Shown one piece after another: positions 44,007 through 51,705 of a stretch of DNA of 63,360 nt (position 1 is its first letter; each line of letters begins with the position of its first letter). A program made the position numbers and the translations under genes. The notes under the pieces are model-generated. The model searched no databases. It was not told the origin of the DNA and saw only the letters and a list, made by a program, of their open reading frames with translations. This DNA comes from Proteobacteria bacterium SG_bin4 (GTDB taxonomy: Bacteria; Pseudomonadota; Gammaproteobacteria; Burkholderiales; Nitrosomonadaceae). The stretch spans positions 1 through 63,360 of the forward strand of contig LWDH01000041.1 of the NCBI GenBank assembly GCA_002083395.1, in the 5' to 3' direction.

Positions 44007-44221
44007 GATCGAAAGTGGCTCGATCACGAAATTTATTTCGCGAAATATATCCCTCCCCTATAAAGGAATAGTATGACTAATTTTTTTGTTGTCAGGTATT
44101 ATTTAGATTTTTTTTACAGAATGCCAATTAAAATCAAACTATTAATATTCTAATCCCCTTGAAGAAGGAATTTTTGGAAGACTTCTAAACAACACAAAAA
44201 TTCTTAAGATAATTTGGTCAT

Positions 44222-46018
44222 TTAAGAATCTTGCAGCTTGCCTAACCAAAGTTCTAAAAGCCCTGGCTCAACATCGTCTTGATATCCTTTCATGTATACA
44301 ACAAGTGGCAAATTTCCCAACTTAGAAGCAACAATCTCAGCAACCATTTTTGCTAAGGATTCATCTTCTTTGTAAAAATAACGAATTTGCGTAAGGTTTG
44401 GAGAGTTCTTAACGACCTCTACTGCATCTGCAACCCAAATATTCTCAATTTTATCGGAAACTAATTGTCCTATAAGGGAAGTAATGCCCTTTTGATTATC
44501 TCGAGATGCCTGCAACCACATCCTTGGAATAGGAGGGAAAGGTGGAATTCCATTACAAATAAATACACTCATGCTTCCAATACTCCTAGTGCGAATTCTT
44601 TGGATTTGAAGCTCTGGGTTAGTATCAGAAATTTGCTTAATTTTTTTTGCCAAAAGCATCTCTTGTCCAGGTCCCCTATCAATTCTAATAGTATTGTTAG
44701 TTAAACGATAACCTGGACGTGCATTTTCTTCCGAACCTAAAGGACGTACTCGGATTGTCGAAATTGATAGATCTTTGTTCTCAATTACTTTCTGTTTTAT
44801 TTTTCCCGCAAGCACATATGCATCTTTTTCCCTTACCTCTTGATCATTACCTTCGCACCAAAAAATGTCCAAAGTTAGTGCGGCATGAGATCGAGCAGTT
44901 AAATCCGAGGTATCTGAATAAACAGTTGTAAACTTCCGATTATATAAGTTACTGGTATCCTTATTAAAATTAGATTGAGGAATTATTTTATCAGGTTGGA
45001 CATCACTTCCTTTAGATGCATTTGCTAGAACTACAGCTGAATTTTTGTATTTACTCTGAGCATTCTTATCAATTAATTGGGAATCTGAATCTATTCTCAT
45101 CGACGTAGCATCACTTTTTAAAGTACAGTCAGAGAAACATATATCAGGATTATTTAATTTTCCATGACTGTCAGGCAATTGTGGATAAGCTGTGAATCTT
45201 GTATCGGTAGAAACATTTCTTACAATATTTGTAACAATTTTATCTACAGTACCTCCTTTTGAAAGTTCTGAGACAAAACTGTTAACTAAATAACTTGAGC
45301 CAATACCGTCACTAATTCTCTTGCCCGGTGTAGTTGCATATAACAACATAATTCCTCGTCGACGACTATTTACTTGCGGAGCAGATACAGGGATGGCAAA
45401 TTCCGACTTCATCGCGGTGTAAACAAAAGGATCATCTCTACAACTATCAAGAATAATAAAGATATTTCCATTGTAAAATTCACTAGCGTTAGAATATAGA
45501 TGTTGATTTAATTCAAAACTTTCTCCTTGAAATAATAAGCTTTTGTAATCATTTCGTAGTTTTTTGCTTTCAAATTTTAGATCTAATTCTGCTCGTCTCA
45601 TAAAAAAATAATTTCTATCATTTATTTCAACTCCATGACTCGCAATATAAATAAACAGAAAGTCATTTATGCTATCAAATTTATCTACTAATTTTGCTAA
45701 TTTAGGCCATATGGTACCTGCATCTGCGTCACAAATAACACTTATCTCAGGATCTTTTTCACCTCTTCCTCTCCACCCAATTTTTTGTAATTGTGCATCA
45801 ATTTTTTCTAAATCATCACAAGGAGTTTTCAAATTTTCAAGCATAACTGGTCGGCTTATATCTTCTACGTAATCAGATGGCCTATAATCCTTAATGCCTA
45901 TTAATAACGCAAATCGTTTGGGATTTTGATCTAACTGCTGTTCGCTTAAAACAATTGGCGAATATTGAATTATTGCTGCGATAAATAATATTTTAGTTAC
46001 CACAAAATATTTAATCAT
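44222..46018 (-). CDS. Secreted caspase-like (peptidase C14 family) protein
   Basis: About 599 residues from the ATG at 46018, which starts a good signal peptide (about 1-26, ending VLS). An upstream ATG at 46051 overlaps the preceding gene. The caspase p20 fold follows: FALLIGIKDYRP, the catalytic histidine in FLFIYIASHGVEI and the catalytic cysteine in IFIILDSCRDDPF. A variable linker comes next, then two C-terminal alpha/beta repeats, the last with IRYFYKEDESLAKMVAEIV and LLELWLGK, resembling LytR_C/SPOR-like domains. Bacterial caspase-like proteins cleave after Arg/Lys or Asp and serve signalling, death or defence roles; export is less usual. The gene is AT-rich and follows a secreted hydrolase gene. 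Confidence 0.85.
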   Translation of the reverse strand: MIKYFVVTKILFIAAIIQYSPIVLSEQQLDQNPKRFALLIGIKDYRPSDYVEDISRPVMLENLKTPCDDLEKIDAQLQKIGWRGRGEKDPEISVICDADAGTIWPKLAKLVDKFDSINDFLFIYIASHGVEINDRNYFFMRRAELDLKFESKKLRNDYKSLLFQGESFELNQHLYSNASEFYNGNIFIILDSCRDDPFVYTAMKSEFAIPVSAPQVNSRRRGIMLLYATTPGKRISDGIGSSYLVNSFVSELSKGGTVDKIVTNIVRNVSTDTRFTAYPQLPDSHGKLNNPDICFSDCTLKSDATSMRIDSDSQLIDKNAQSKYKNSAVVLANASKGSDVQPDKIIPQSNFNKDTSNLYNRKFTTVYSDTSDLTARSHAALTLDIFWCEGNDQEVREKDAYVLAGKIKQKVIENKDLSISTIRVRPLGSEENARPGYRLTNNTIRIDRGPGQEMLLAKKIKQISDTNPELQIQRIRTRSIGSMSVFICNGIPPFPPIPRMWLQASRDNQKGITSLIGQLVSDKIENIWVADAVEVVKNSPNLTQIRYFYKEDESLAKMVAEIVASKLGNLPLVVYMKGYQDDVEPGLLELWLGKLQDS

Positions 46019-46034
46019 GATATAATTTAACTTA

Positions 46035-47003
46035 TTAATTACTTGAACCATCTACGTATAAAAGATTGTTTTGACTCAATTCAGTTTCCAAAGCGCTCCT
46101 TATTGCCTCTTCCAGTCCACTACCTCGCGTTAATCCCGTTTCTTCAAATCCTCGGGATATTCTATTTCTAATATTAAGTAAAGCAGTTTTAACTGTCCAA
46201 TTTTTTGGATTAAATAGTTCACCTGTATTCAATAGTGCCATGTTTTGTTTTAGTATTTTCCCATTTGCATCAATTTCAAAACCTTTAATCAAATTACAAT
46301 CATCATTAACCCCTCTGGGAATGGGACAGTTATAACGAAAATATGCATTTCTTTCACCAAAACCGGCATCTGCTCTATTTTTCCCTTGTGCAGAAAAATA
46401 TCTAAAACCTATAACATCTGACGAAAAAGTATTGGTATTACCACTAGAAGTAATAAATCCTAAAAATACAACTGCATGACCTGTATTATTAGTTCGATTA
46501 AAATTAACAAAATCGCCAGGCTTTAGTTCCGAAAAAAGCTTTTGTATACCTAATCCAAGTTTCTCAAGGGTATAAGCTGTACCTACTGAACCAGTTCCAC
46601 TATACATAAACAAATTTGCTCGAATACTAGTTAGATTTCCCTTTACCCAACTTGACATGGGCAGCTCAGCCAAGTAACTATAGTCATTTGTTTTATTACC
46701 ATATATATTTAATGCTTCGATGATTATTTCCGCTACTGCAGCTACACACATAGTTGGATTAGGACCTGGATTCCTAATTAAATCCCGACTTGCTTTAATA
46801 CAACAATCTTTTCCATATGATAAATCTTGTGTAAATGCTTTGTGGATGTCATATCCACCTTCTACTCTAGAATCCTTCAATTTATCAATTGCTTCCAAAA
46901 TATGTTCTCTAAAATCTTCTGATAATTTTGTAGACTGTGTCATTGCAGACTGTGAAAATGAAATTAGAAAGACAGCTGATAAAAAAAATATATGGCCGAT
47001 CAT
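46035..47003 (-). CDS. Secreted NlpC/P60- or CHAP-like putative cysteine hydrolase
   Basis: A 322-residue exported protein: signal peptide about 1-22, then a helical N-terminal part, then a papain-like core. NPTMCVAAVAEIIIEAL supplies the candidate nucleophile (Cys near 92), followed by the family's GDFVNFNRTNNTGHAVVFLG with the candidate catalytic histidine (near 181). Enzymes with this fold cut peptidoglycan stems or isopeptide bonds. The assignment is by motif pattern and remains tentative. A GGGGAG ribosome binding site precedes the ATG at 47003. The caspase-like gene begins 16 bases after its stop, so they form a two-gene unit. Confidence 0.6.
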   Translation of the reverse strand: MIGHIFFLSAVFLISFSQSAMTQSTKLSEDFREHILEAIDKLKDSRVEGGYDIHKAFTQDLSYGKDCCIKASRDLIRNPGPNPTMCVAAVAEIIIEALNIYGNKTNDYSYLAELPMSSWVKGNLTSIRANLFMYSGTGSVGTAYTLEKLGLGIQKLFSELKPGDFVNFNRTNNTGHAVVFLGFITSSGNTNTFSSDVIGFRYFSAQGKNRADAGFGERNAYFRYNCPIPRGVNDDCNLIKGFEIDANGKILKQNMALLNTGELFNPKNWTVKTALLNIRNRISRGFEETGLTRGSGLEEAIRSALETELSQNNLLYVDGSSN

Positions 47004-47763
47004 GAATTCTCCCCAATTTAAATAAATTAATAATAATCTTAATGTATTTATTGAGAATTGCCAAAGTCTTTATTTTGTAGAAAAAACTGGAAATTCACGA
47101 CCATCTTTGGGCGCTATAATTTCATATCGTAGATAATCCACCCGATCAACTTACAATTCCCAGGGTCTTACCTTGGGAATCTAATTAATCCTTAGTGAGT
47201 TGGGATACGAGATGTTGTAGAGACAAAAAAGATAAAAAAACGATACTTCAATAAGTTTGAACAGAAAAGTTGCTATAAAATTCACGTACAAGATGTTGCG
47301 TGAGAACTCAAAGAATTCACGGTAGAGATTGCAAGAGTGTTTAATAGCATTGCTGGGTCAGAATTTGTTTAAGAAAATGGCGGATCTGAAAGTATTTTGT
47401 GGGAAATTTATACAGATGATTATTATGTTGCAGATGTTGTAAAAAGAGCAGACTAGGGTGTAATTTACCCTGTATGTAAAACCATATAAGTCAAGAGAAG
47501 AGTTGCATCAGCTCGCGCTTTTAAAATACCTCGTGAAATTCCCAGGGGAGTTCTTTTTTTGGTGGAAAATTCAAAAAAATTTTTGGCGAGTCTATCGGAC
47601 GAAAAAAACTAAAAGTCTACTAATATTTAAAACTAGTTTATTTTAGTTGCAAACTAAATTAATTTAGCAAAAATTCAAATTAAGTTGGTTTACTTTTCAT
47701 GTCTACATTGTGTCTACACACATTTGAAATTTATTATGTTTAATTTTTAACTTATTGTTTTAA
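47004..47763. other. AT-rich gene-poor stretch between the hydrolase pair and tRNA-Thr
   Basis: About 760 bases with no convincing gene on either strand and many stops. A notable feature is the tandem TGTCTACA at 47700-47707 and 47711-47718 (11-base period), about 45 bases from the tRNA 3' end; such repeats are often found at the end of integrase genes and beside attachment sites. This is probably decayed island sequence. Confidence 0.45.
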
Positions 47764-47839
47764 TGGTGCCGACACCAAGAATCGAACTCGGGACCTTCTG
47801 ATTACAAATCAGCTGCTCTACCATCTGAGCTATGCCGGC
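47764..47839 (-). tRNA. tRNA-Thr (anticodon TGT)
   Basis: 76 bases with encoded CCA. Acceptor stem GCCGGCA pairs with TGTCGGC (one G-T wobble). The D-arm AGCTCAGATGGTAGAGCA is canonical, and the anticodon arm CTGATTTGTAATCAG gives anticodon TGT. The T-arm has GTTCGATTC. It reads threonine ACA (and by wobble other ACN) codons. It marks the right boundary of the AT-rich accessory region, a typical integration site. Confidence 0.96.
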
Positions 47840-47865
47840 AGTTTGACAAGAATAATCTGATCGAT

Positions 47866-48288
47866 TTACTTGATTATTCTAAGTTTGGGTTTACTTGCTT
47901 TTCTTTCTTGAAAGTTTTGAGTGCTGCGATCGAAATTTCCATTATCAAAGTTATCTATCGCTTCAACATTCTCTGCGGTATCTGAAGTGAAAGTGATACC
48001 TTGATTAACCTCCTTAGCAAATATCCCTTTAATCGCATCCAGAGGAATACTAAGTTTCTTAGCAATGCCGTTAAATCGGGCTGTAAAACTTAAGCTATCA
48101 TGATTGATAGTCAATTCATGCACAGCAATCGCACTGATATTAAATATTATTTCATTATTTCTGACATATTCTTTTGGAATATCCAGTTCATCAAAAACTG
48201 TGACAGAAATATATGGAGTAAAGCCGTTATCACTGCACCAATCATAAATAGAACGAATTAAATACGGTTTGGTAGATTGATTCATCAT
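47866..48288 (-). CDS. sspB: ClpXP specificity-enhancing factor SspB
   Basis: A 140-residue SspB. The substrate-binding N-domain reads KPYLIRSIYDWCSDNGFTPY, VTVFDE and VLNISAIAV-like IIFNISAIAV. A flexible acidic linker leads to the C-terminal ClpX-binding tail PKLRIIK, like the LRVVK tail of E. coli SspB. It tethers ssrA-tagged peptides to ClpXP. It overlaps sspA by four bases; together with clpS/clpA at 1-3.6 kb the window holds adaptors for both Clp unfoldases. Confidence 0.93.
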   Translation of the reverse strand: MMNQSTKPYLIRSIYDWCSDNGFTPYISVTVFDELDIPKEYVRNNEIIFNISAIAVHELTINHDSLSFTARFNGIAKKLSIPLDAIKGIFAKEVNQGITFTSDTAENVEAIDNFDNGNFDRSTQNFQERKASKPKLRIIK

Positions 48289-48884
48289 TTCCGCATTACT
48301 TTTTCCGATGCCGACAATGCATCAATAAATAAAGGGCGACTAAACAATCTTTCGGAATATTTCAATAGAGGTGCTGCTTGCTTGGGAAGCTTAATTCCAA
48401 AATATTCCAAACGCCATAACAATGGAGCAATAGCTACGTCCAGCATAGAAAACTCGTCGCCAAGCATGAACTTTTGCTTCTCAAAAACAGGAGATATCAT
48501 CGTTAGATTTTCTGCAATCACTGTGCGGGCTTTATCTATTGCTTTTTGATCGTTTCCCTCGAAAGCATCAATATGACAGAATAGTTCCTGCTCGAAACGA
48601 AATAGCAGCAATCTGGCGCGAGCCCGCATCACTGGATCCGCAGGCATCAGCTGTGGATGCGGAAAGCGATCATCGATGTATTCATTAATAATATTCGATT
48701 CATACAAAACCAGATCGCGTTCCACTAGCACAGGAGCTTTGCCATAAGGACTCATGACAGCCAAGTCTTCTGATTTATTATTGGGATCAACATCAATCAC
48801 TTGAAAATCCATATCTTTCTCGTGCAGAACAATTCTGCATCGATGACTATAGGGACATGTGATTGTTGAATATAGCGTCATCAT
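48285..48884 (-). CDS. sspA: Stringent starvation protein A (GST fold)
   Basis: A 199-residue glutathione-S-transferase-fold protein: thioredoxin-like half (about 1-80, TLYSTITCPYSHRCRIVLHEK and SPYGKAPVLVERDLVLYES) and an all-helical half. SspA binds RNA polymerase and redirects it under starvation and acid stress. Order petABC-sspA-sspB is the common proteobacterial one. It starts 49 bases after the cytochrome c1 gene and is likely cotranscribed. Confidence 0.94.
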   Translation of the reverse strand: MMTLYSTITCPYSHRCRIVLHEKDMDFQVIDVDPNNKSEDLAVMSPYGKAPVLVERDLVLYESNIINEYIDDRFPHPQLMPADPVMRARARLLLFRFEQELFCHIDAFEGNDQKAIDKARTVIAENLTMISPVFEKQKFMLGDEFSMLDVAIAPLLWRLEYFGIKLPKQAAPLLKYSERLFSRPLFIDALSASEKVMRK

Positions 48885-48933
48885 AGCTTCAATCTCTGAC
48901 TAAATCACCTGCACATTCAGTAAGTTCGAAGCC

Positions 48934-49647
48934 TTAATGAATATCTCTCCAATATTCTTTTTTCAAGACATACGACAAAGCAAACATGATCAGCAAAAAG
49001 ATCATCACTTTAATACCCAACTCTATCCGGGCATTCGCGTGCGGTTCTCCCAAATAAACCAGATAGTTAACCAAGTCACCGACTAATTTATCAAAATCGG
49101 CTTTAGCCATTTGGCCTGGTTTATCGAGCATTAAGCTTTTTTCATCCCCTTTCACAACCAATCGCTGTTCACCTTGGAATTGGTACAGAACATGAGGCAT
49201 TGCCACACGATCAAATACTAGATTGTTCCATCCAGTGCTTGTAGCATCATCTCTATAGAATGCTCGCAAATAGGTATATAACCAGTCCGCTCCTCGCGCA
49301 CGAGCAATCACCGACAAATCTGGCGGAACAACGCCAAACCAATCTTGGCCTTCTTTTTTACGCATTGCGGATAACATTAGATCACCAACCTTCTGTCCAG
49401 TGAACACCAGTTTATCCAGGATTTCTTCATTCGATAACCCGATATCGCGGTGGCGGTTATAACGCATATAACTTGCACCATGACATGTTAAGCAATAATT
49501 TACAAAAGTCTCCGCGCCACGTTGCAGCGAAGCGTTGTCTTTAATATTAACCGGGGCTCTATCTAAAGGAACATTTGATTCAGCAGCAATAGCATTACCA
49601 AATGGAGCCATGCATAAAATTAATAAAGCGATCGTTAAGTTCTTCAT
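48934..49647 (-). CDS. petC: Cytochrome c1 of the bc1 complex
   Basis: A 237-residue cytochrome c1. Signal peptide about 1-22, haem-c site CLTCH (C52, C55, H56), sixth-ligand methionine in the RVAMPHVLYQ stretch, and a C-terminal membrane anchor (about 212-230). It passes electrons from the Rieske protein to soluble cytochrome c in the periplasm. The gene starts four bases after cytochrome b. In ammonia oxidisers this complex draws on the quinol pool fed by hydroxylamine oxidation. Confidence 0.95.
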   Translation of the reverse strand: MKNLTIALLILCMAPFGNAIAAESNVPLDRAPVNIKDNASLQRGAETFVNYCLTCHGASYMRYNRHRDIGLSNEEILDKLVFTGQKVGDLMLSAMRKKEGQDWFGVVPPDLSVIARARGADWLYTYLRAFYRDDATSTGWNNLVFDRVAMPHVLYQFQGEQRLVVKGDEKSLMLDKPGQMAKADFDKLVGDLVNYLVYLGEPHANARIELGIKVMIFLLIMFALSYVLKKEYWRDIH

Positions 49648-49651
49648 TTTT

Positions 49652-50899
49652 TTACTCTTGTAGTCTTTTGGGCTCAGGTTTTGTTTTATCTATCTTGCTA
49701 TACCAAGGCATCAAGATAAAGAAAGCAAAATATATCACGGTAAAAATTTGCGCTAACAACGTATACAAAGGTGTGGGTGATTTTGTTCCAAGCCAACCCA
49801 ATACAAAGAAGCTAATAACAAACAAAGTTAAAGCTATTTTGAAAAGCGATCCTTTATATCGAATCGATTTAACCGGGCTTCGATCCAACCATGGCAAGAA
49901 ACAGAAGATGACCACCGAACCCGCCATTAAGATGACCCCCCACAATTTAGCATCGATCCCCAGGAAGTTGACGGTTACAGCCCGCAGCATTGAATAGTAG
50001 GGAGTAAAGTACCAGACAGGCGCAATGTGATCCGGCGTTTGCAGGGTATTTGCAGGAATAAAATTATTATATTCCAAGAAATATCCGCCCATTTCAGGAG
50101 CGAAGAAAATAATTCCACAGAATACAAACAAGAAAACTACCACTCCAACAATATCTTTCACAGTGTAATAGGGATGAAAAGGTATTCCATCGACAGGAAT
50201 GCCTGTTGAAGGATTTTTATTTTCTTTTATTTCAATCCCATCTGGATTATTTGATCCAGTCTCATGCAATGCCAGGATGTGTACAAATACCAATACCAGC
50301 AAAACCAGCGGTAGTGTCACAACGTGATAAGCAAAAAACCGGTTCAGTGCTGCATCAGAAAGCGTGAAATCACCCAATAGCCATTGCTGGAGAGTATCGC
50401 CAACAGCTGGTATCGCACCAAACATACTAACAATTACTTGCGCTCCCCAATATGACATTTGTCCCCATGGCAGAATATAGCCAGTAAAGGCCAAACTCAT
50501 GAGAACGAAAAATATACACATGCCTACCAGCCACAGCAGTTCTCGCGGTTTCCGGTACGAACCGTACATCATCCCCCGGAACATATGCAGATAAACAACC
50601 ACAAAAAACATGGAGGCGCCTGTTGAATGCATATATCTGATCAGCCAACCGTATTCCACATCGCGCATGATATATTCAACCGATGCAAACGCCTGGCTAG
50701 CATCAGGTTTATAATTCATTGTCAGGAAAATACCGGTCAACAACTGGTTCACCAAAACCAATAGGGCCAAGGAACCAAAAAAGTACCAGAAATTAAAATT
50801 TTTCGGTGCGTAGTATTCGGAAAGATGCGCTTTCCAATTCGATGTTAATGGAAAACGCTTATCAATCCACTCAATCATGGAATTAAACATATTACTCAT
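49652..50899 (-). CDS. petB: Cytochrome b of the bc1 complex
   Basis: A 415-residue cytochrome b with eight expected membrane helices. Haem-ligating histidines lie in the YMHSTGASMFFVVVYLHMFRG and AYHVVTLPLVLLVLVFVHIL regions. The quinol-oxidation motif PVW takes the form IAPVWYFTPYYSMLRA, near the conserved WGAQVIVSMFGAIP helix. It oxidises quinol and pumps protons at the inner membrane. Directly abuts the Rieske gene. Confidence 0.96.
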   Translation of the reverse strand: MSNMFNSMIEWIDKRFPLTSNWKAHLSEYYAPKNFNFWYFFGSLALLVLVNQLLTGIFLTMNYKPDASQAFASVEYIMRDVEYGWLIRYMHSTGASMFFVVVYLHMFRGMMYGSYRKPRELLWLVGMCIFFVLMSLAFTGYILPWGQMSYWGAQVIVSMFGAIPAVGDTLQQWLLGDFTLSDAALNRFFAYHVVTLPLVLLVLVFVHILALHETGSNNPDGIEIKENKNPSTGIPVDGIPFHPYYTVKDIVGVVVFLFVFCGIIFFAPEMGGYFLEYNNFIPANTLQTPDHIAPVWYFTPYYSMLRAVTVNFLGIDAKLWGVILMAGSVVIFCFLPWLDRSPVKSIRYKGSLFKIALTLFVISFFVLGWLGTKSPTPLYTLLAQIFTVIYFAFFILMPWYSKIDKTKPEPKRLQE

Positions 50900-51517
50900 T
50901 TACGCAGATCCCTCACTCTCAGATCCAATTAAAAGACGACTATCACTCAGATAAGCATGCGGCGGCACAACCATATTCGTCGGAGCCGGTACACTTTTAT
51001 ACACGCGACCTGCCAAGTCAAATTTAGAGCCATGACAAGGACAGAAAAAACCACCTAGCCAATCAGGACCCAAATCTGCAGGTGCGACATCTTTTCTGAA
51101 TACAGGCGAACAACCCAGATGTGTACAAATACCTTCGGTAACCAATATTTCAGGTTTGATAGAACGCGTGCGATTTCTAGCATATTCAGGTTGCTGATTC
51201 TTTTCTGAATTCGGATCAGCTAATTGATCCTCCAATTTCGCAAGTGTCTCAAGCATTTCTGGCGTGCGATTTAATACCCACACGACCCTGCCACGCCATT
51301 CAACCATCATCAGCATACCCGGCTCAAGCTTGGAAATGTCAACTTCTACCGGCGCTCCCGCTGCTTTTGCTCTTTCGCTGGGCATCATACTTAATAAAAA
51401 AGGCGTTGCAATTGCAGCGCCTGCTATACCACCCGCTACTGAAGTCGCAGCGACTAAAAACTTTCTCCTGCCGCTCATCTTATCATTGATGCTGAAACTA
51501 TCTGCCATCATATTCAA
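50900..51517 (-). CDS. petA: Rieske iron-sulfur subunit of the bc1 complex
   Basis: A 205-residue Rieske protein. An N-terminal twin-arginine motif (SGRRKFLVAATSVAGG) and membrane anchor precede the cluster domain with both ligand boxes, CTHLGC and CPCHGSKFD. It shuttles electrons from quinol to cytochrome c1. In-frame ATGs at 51517 and 51508 are both possible starts; there is no decisive ribosome binding site. Confidence 0.95.
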   Translation of the reverse strand: MNMMADSFSINDKMSGRRKFLVAATSVAGGIAGAAIATPFLLSMMPSERAKAAGAPVEVDISKLEPGMLMMVEWRGRVVWVLNRTPEMLETLAKLEDQLADPNSEKNQQPEYARNRTRSIKPEILVTEGICTHLGCSPVFRKDVAPADLGPDWLGGFFCPCHGSKFDLAGRVYKSVPAPTNMVVPPHAYLSDSRLLIGSESEGSA

Positions 51518-51705
51518 TCATTCCATCAGTAATTATCTCGAATAACTATATAAAAACAAAGGGTAATATTAAGAATCCCAACTGTTTTTTTCTAACTTCC
51601 CTAACGCGCCAACCACAAAAGCGCGCAGTATACCACAATCGTTTCAAGGACAATAAGATTCTTCTTCCTCTCAGAATCCCCAAAATACACTATATCTGTA
51701 AACGA

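Noticed and set aside
47004..47763. Possible degraded integrase gene
   Set aside because: I could not find any conserved integrase motif in three frames on either strand; only short repeats remain.
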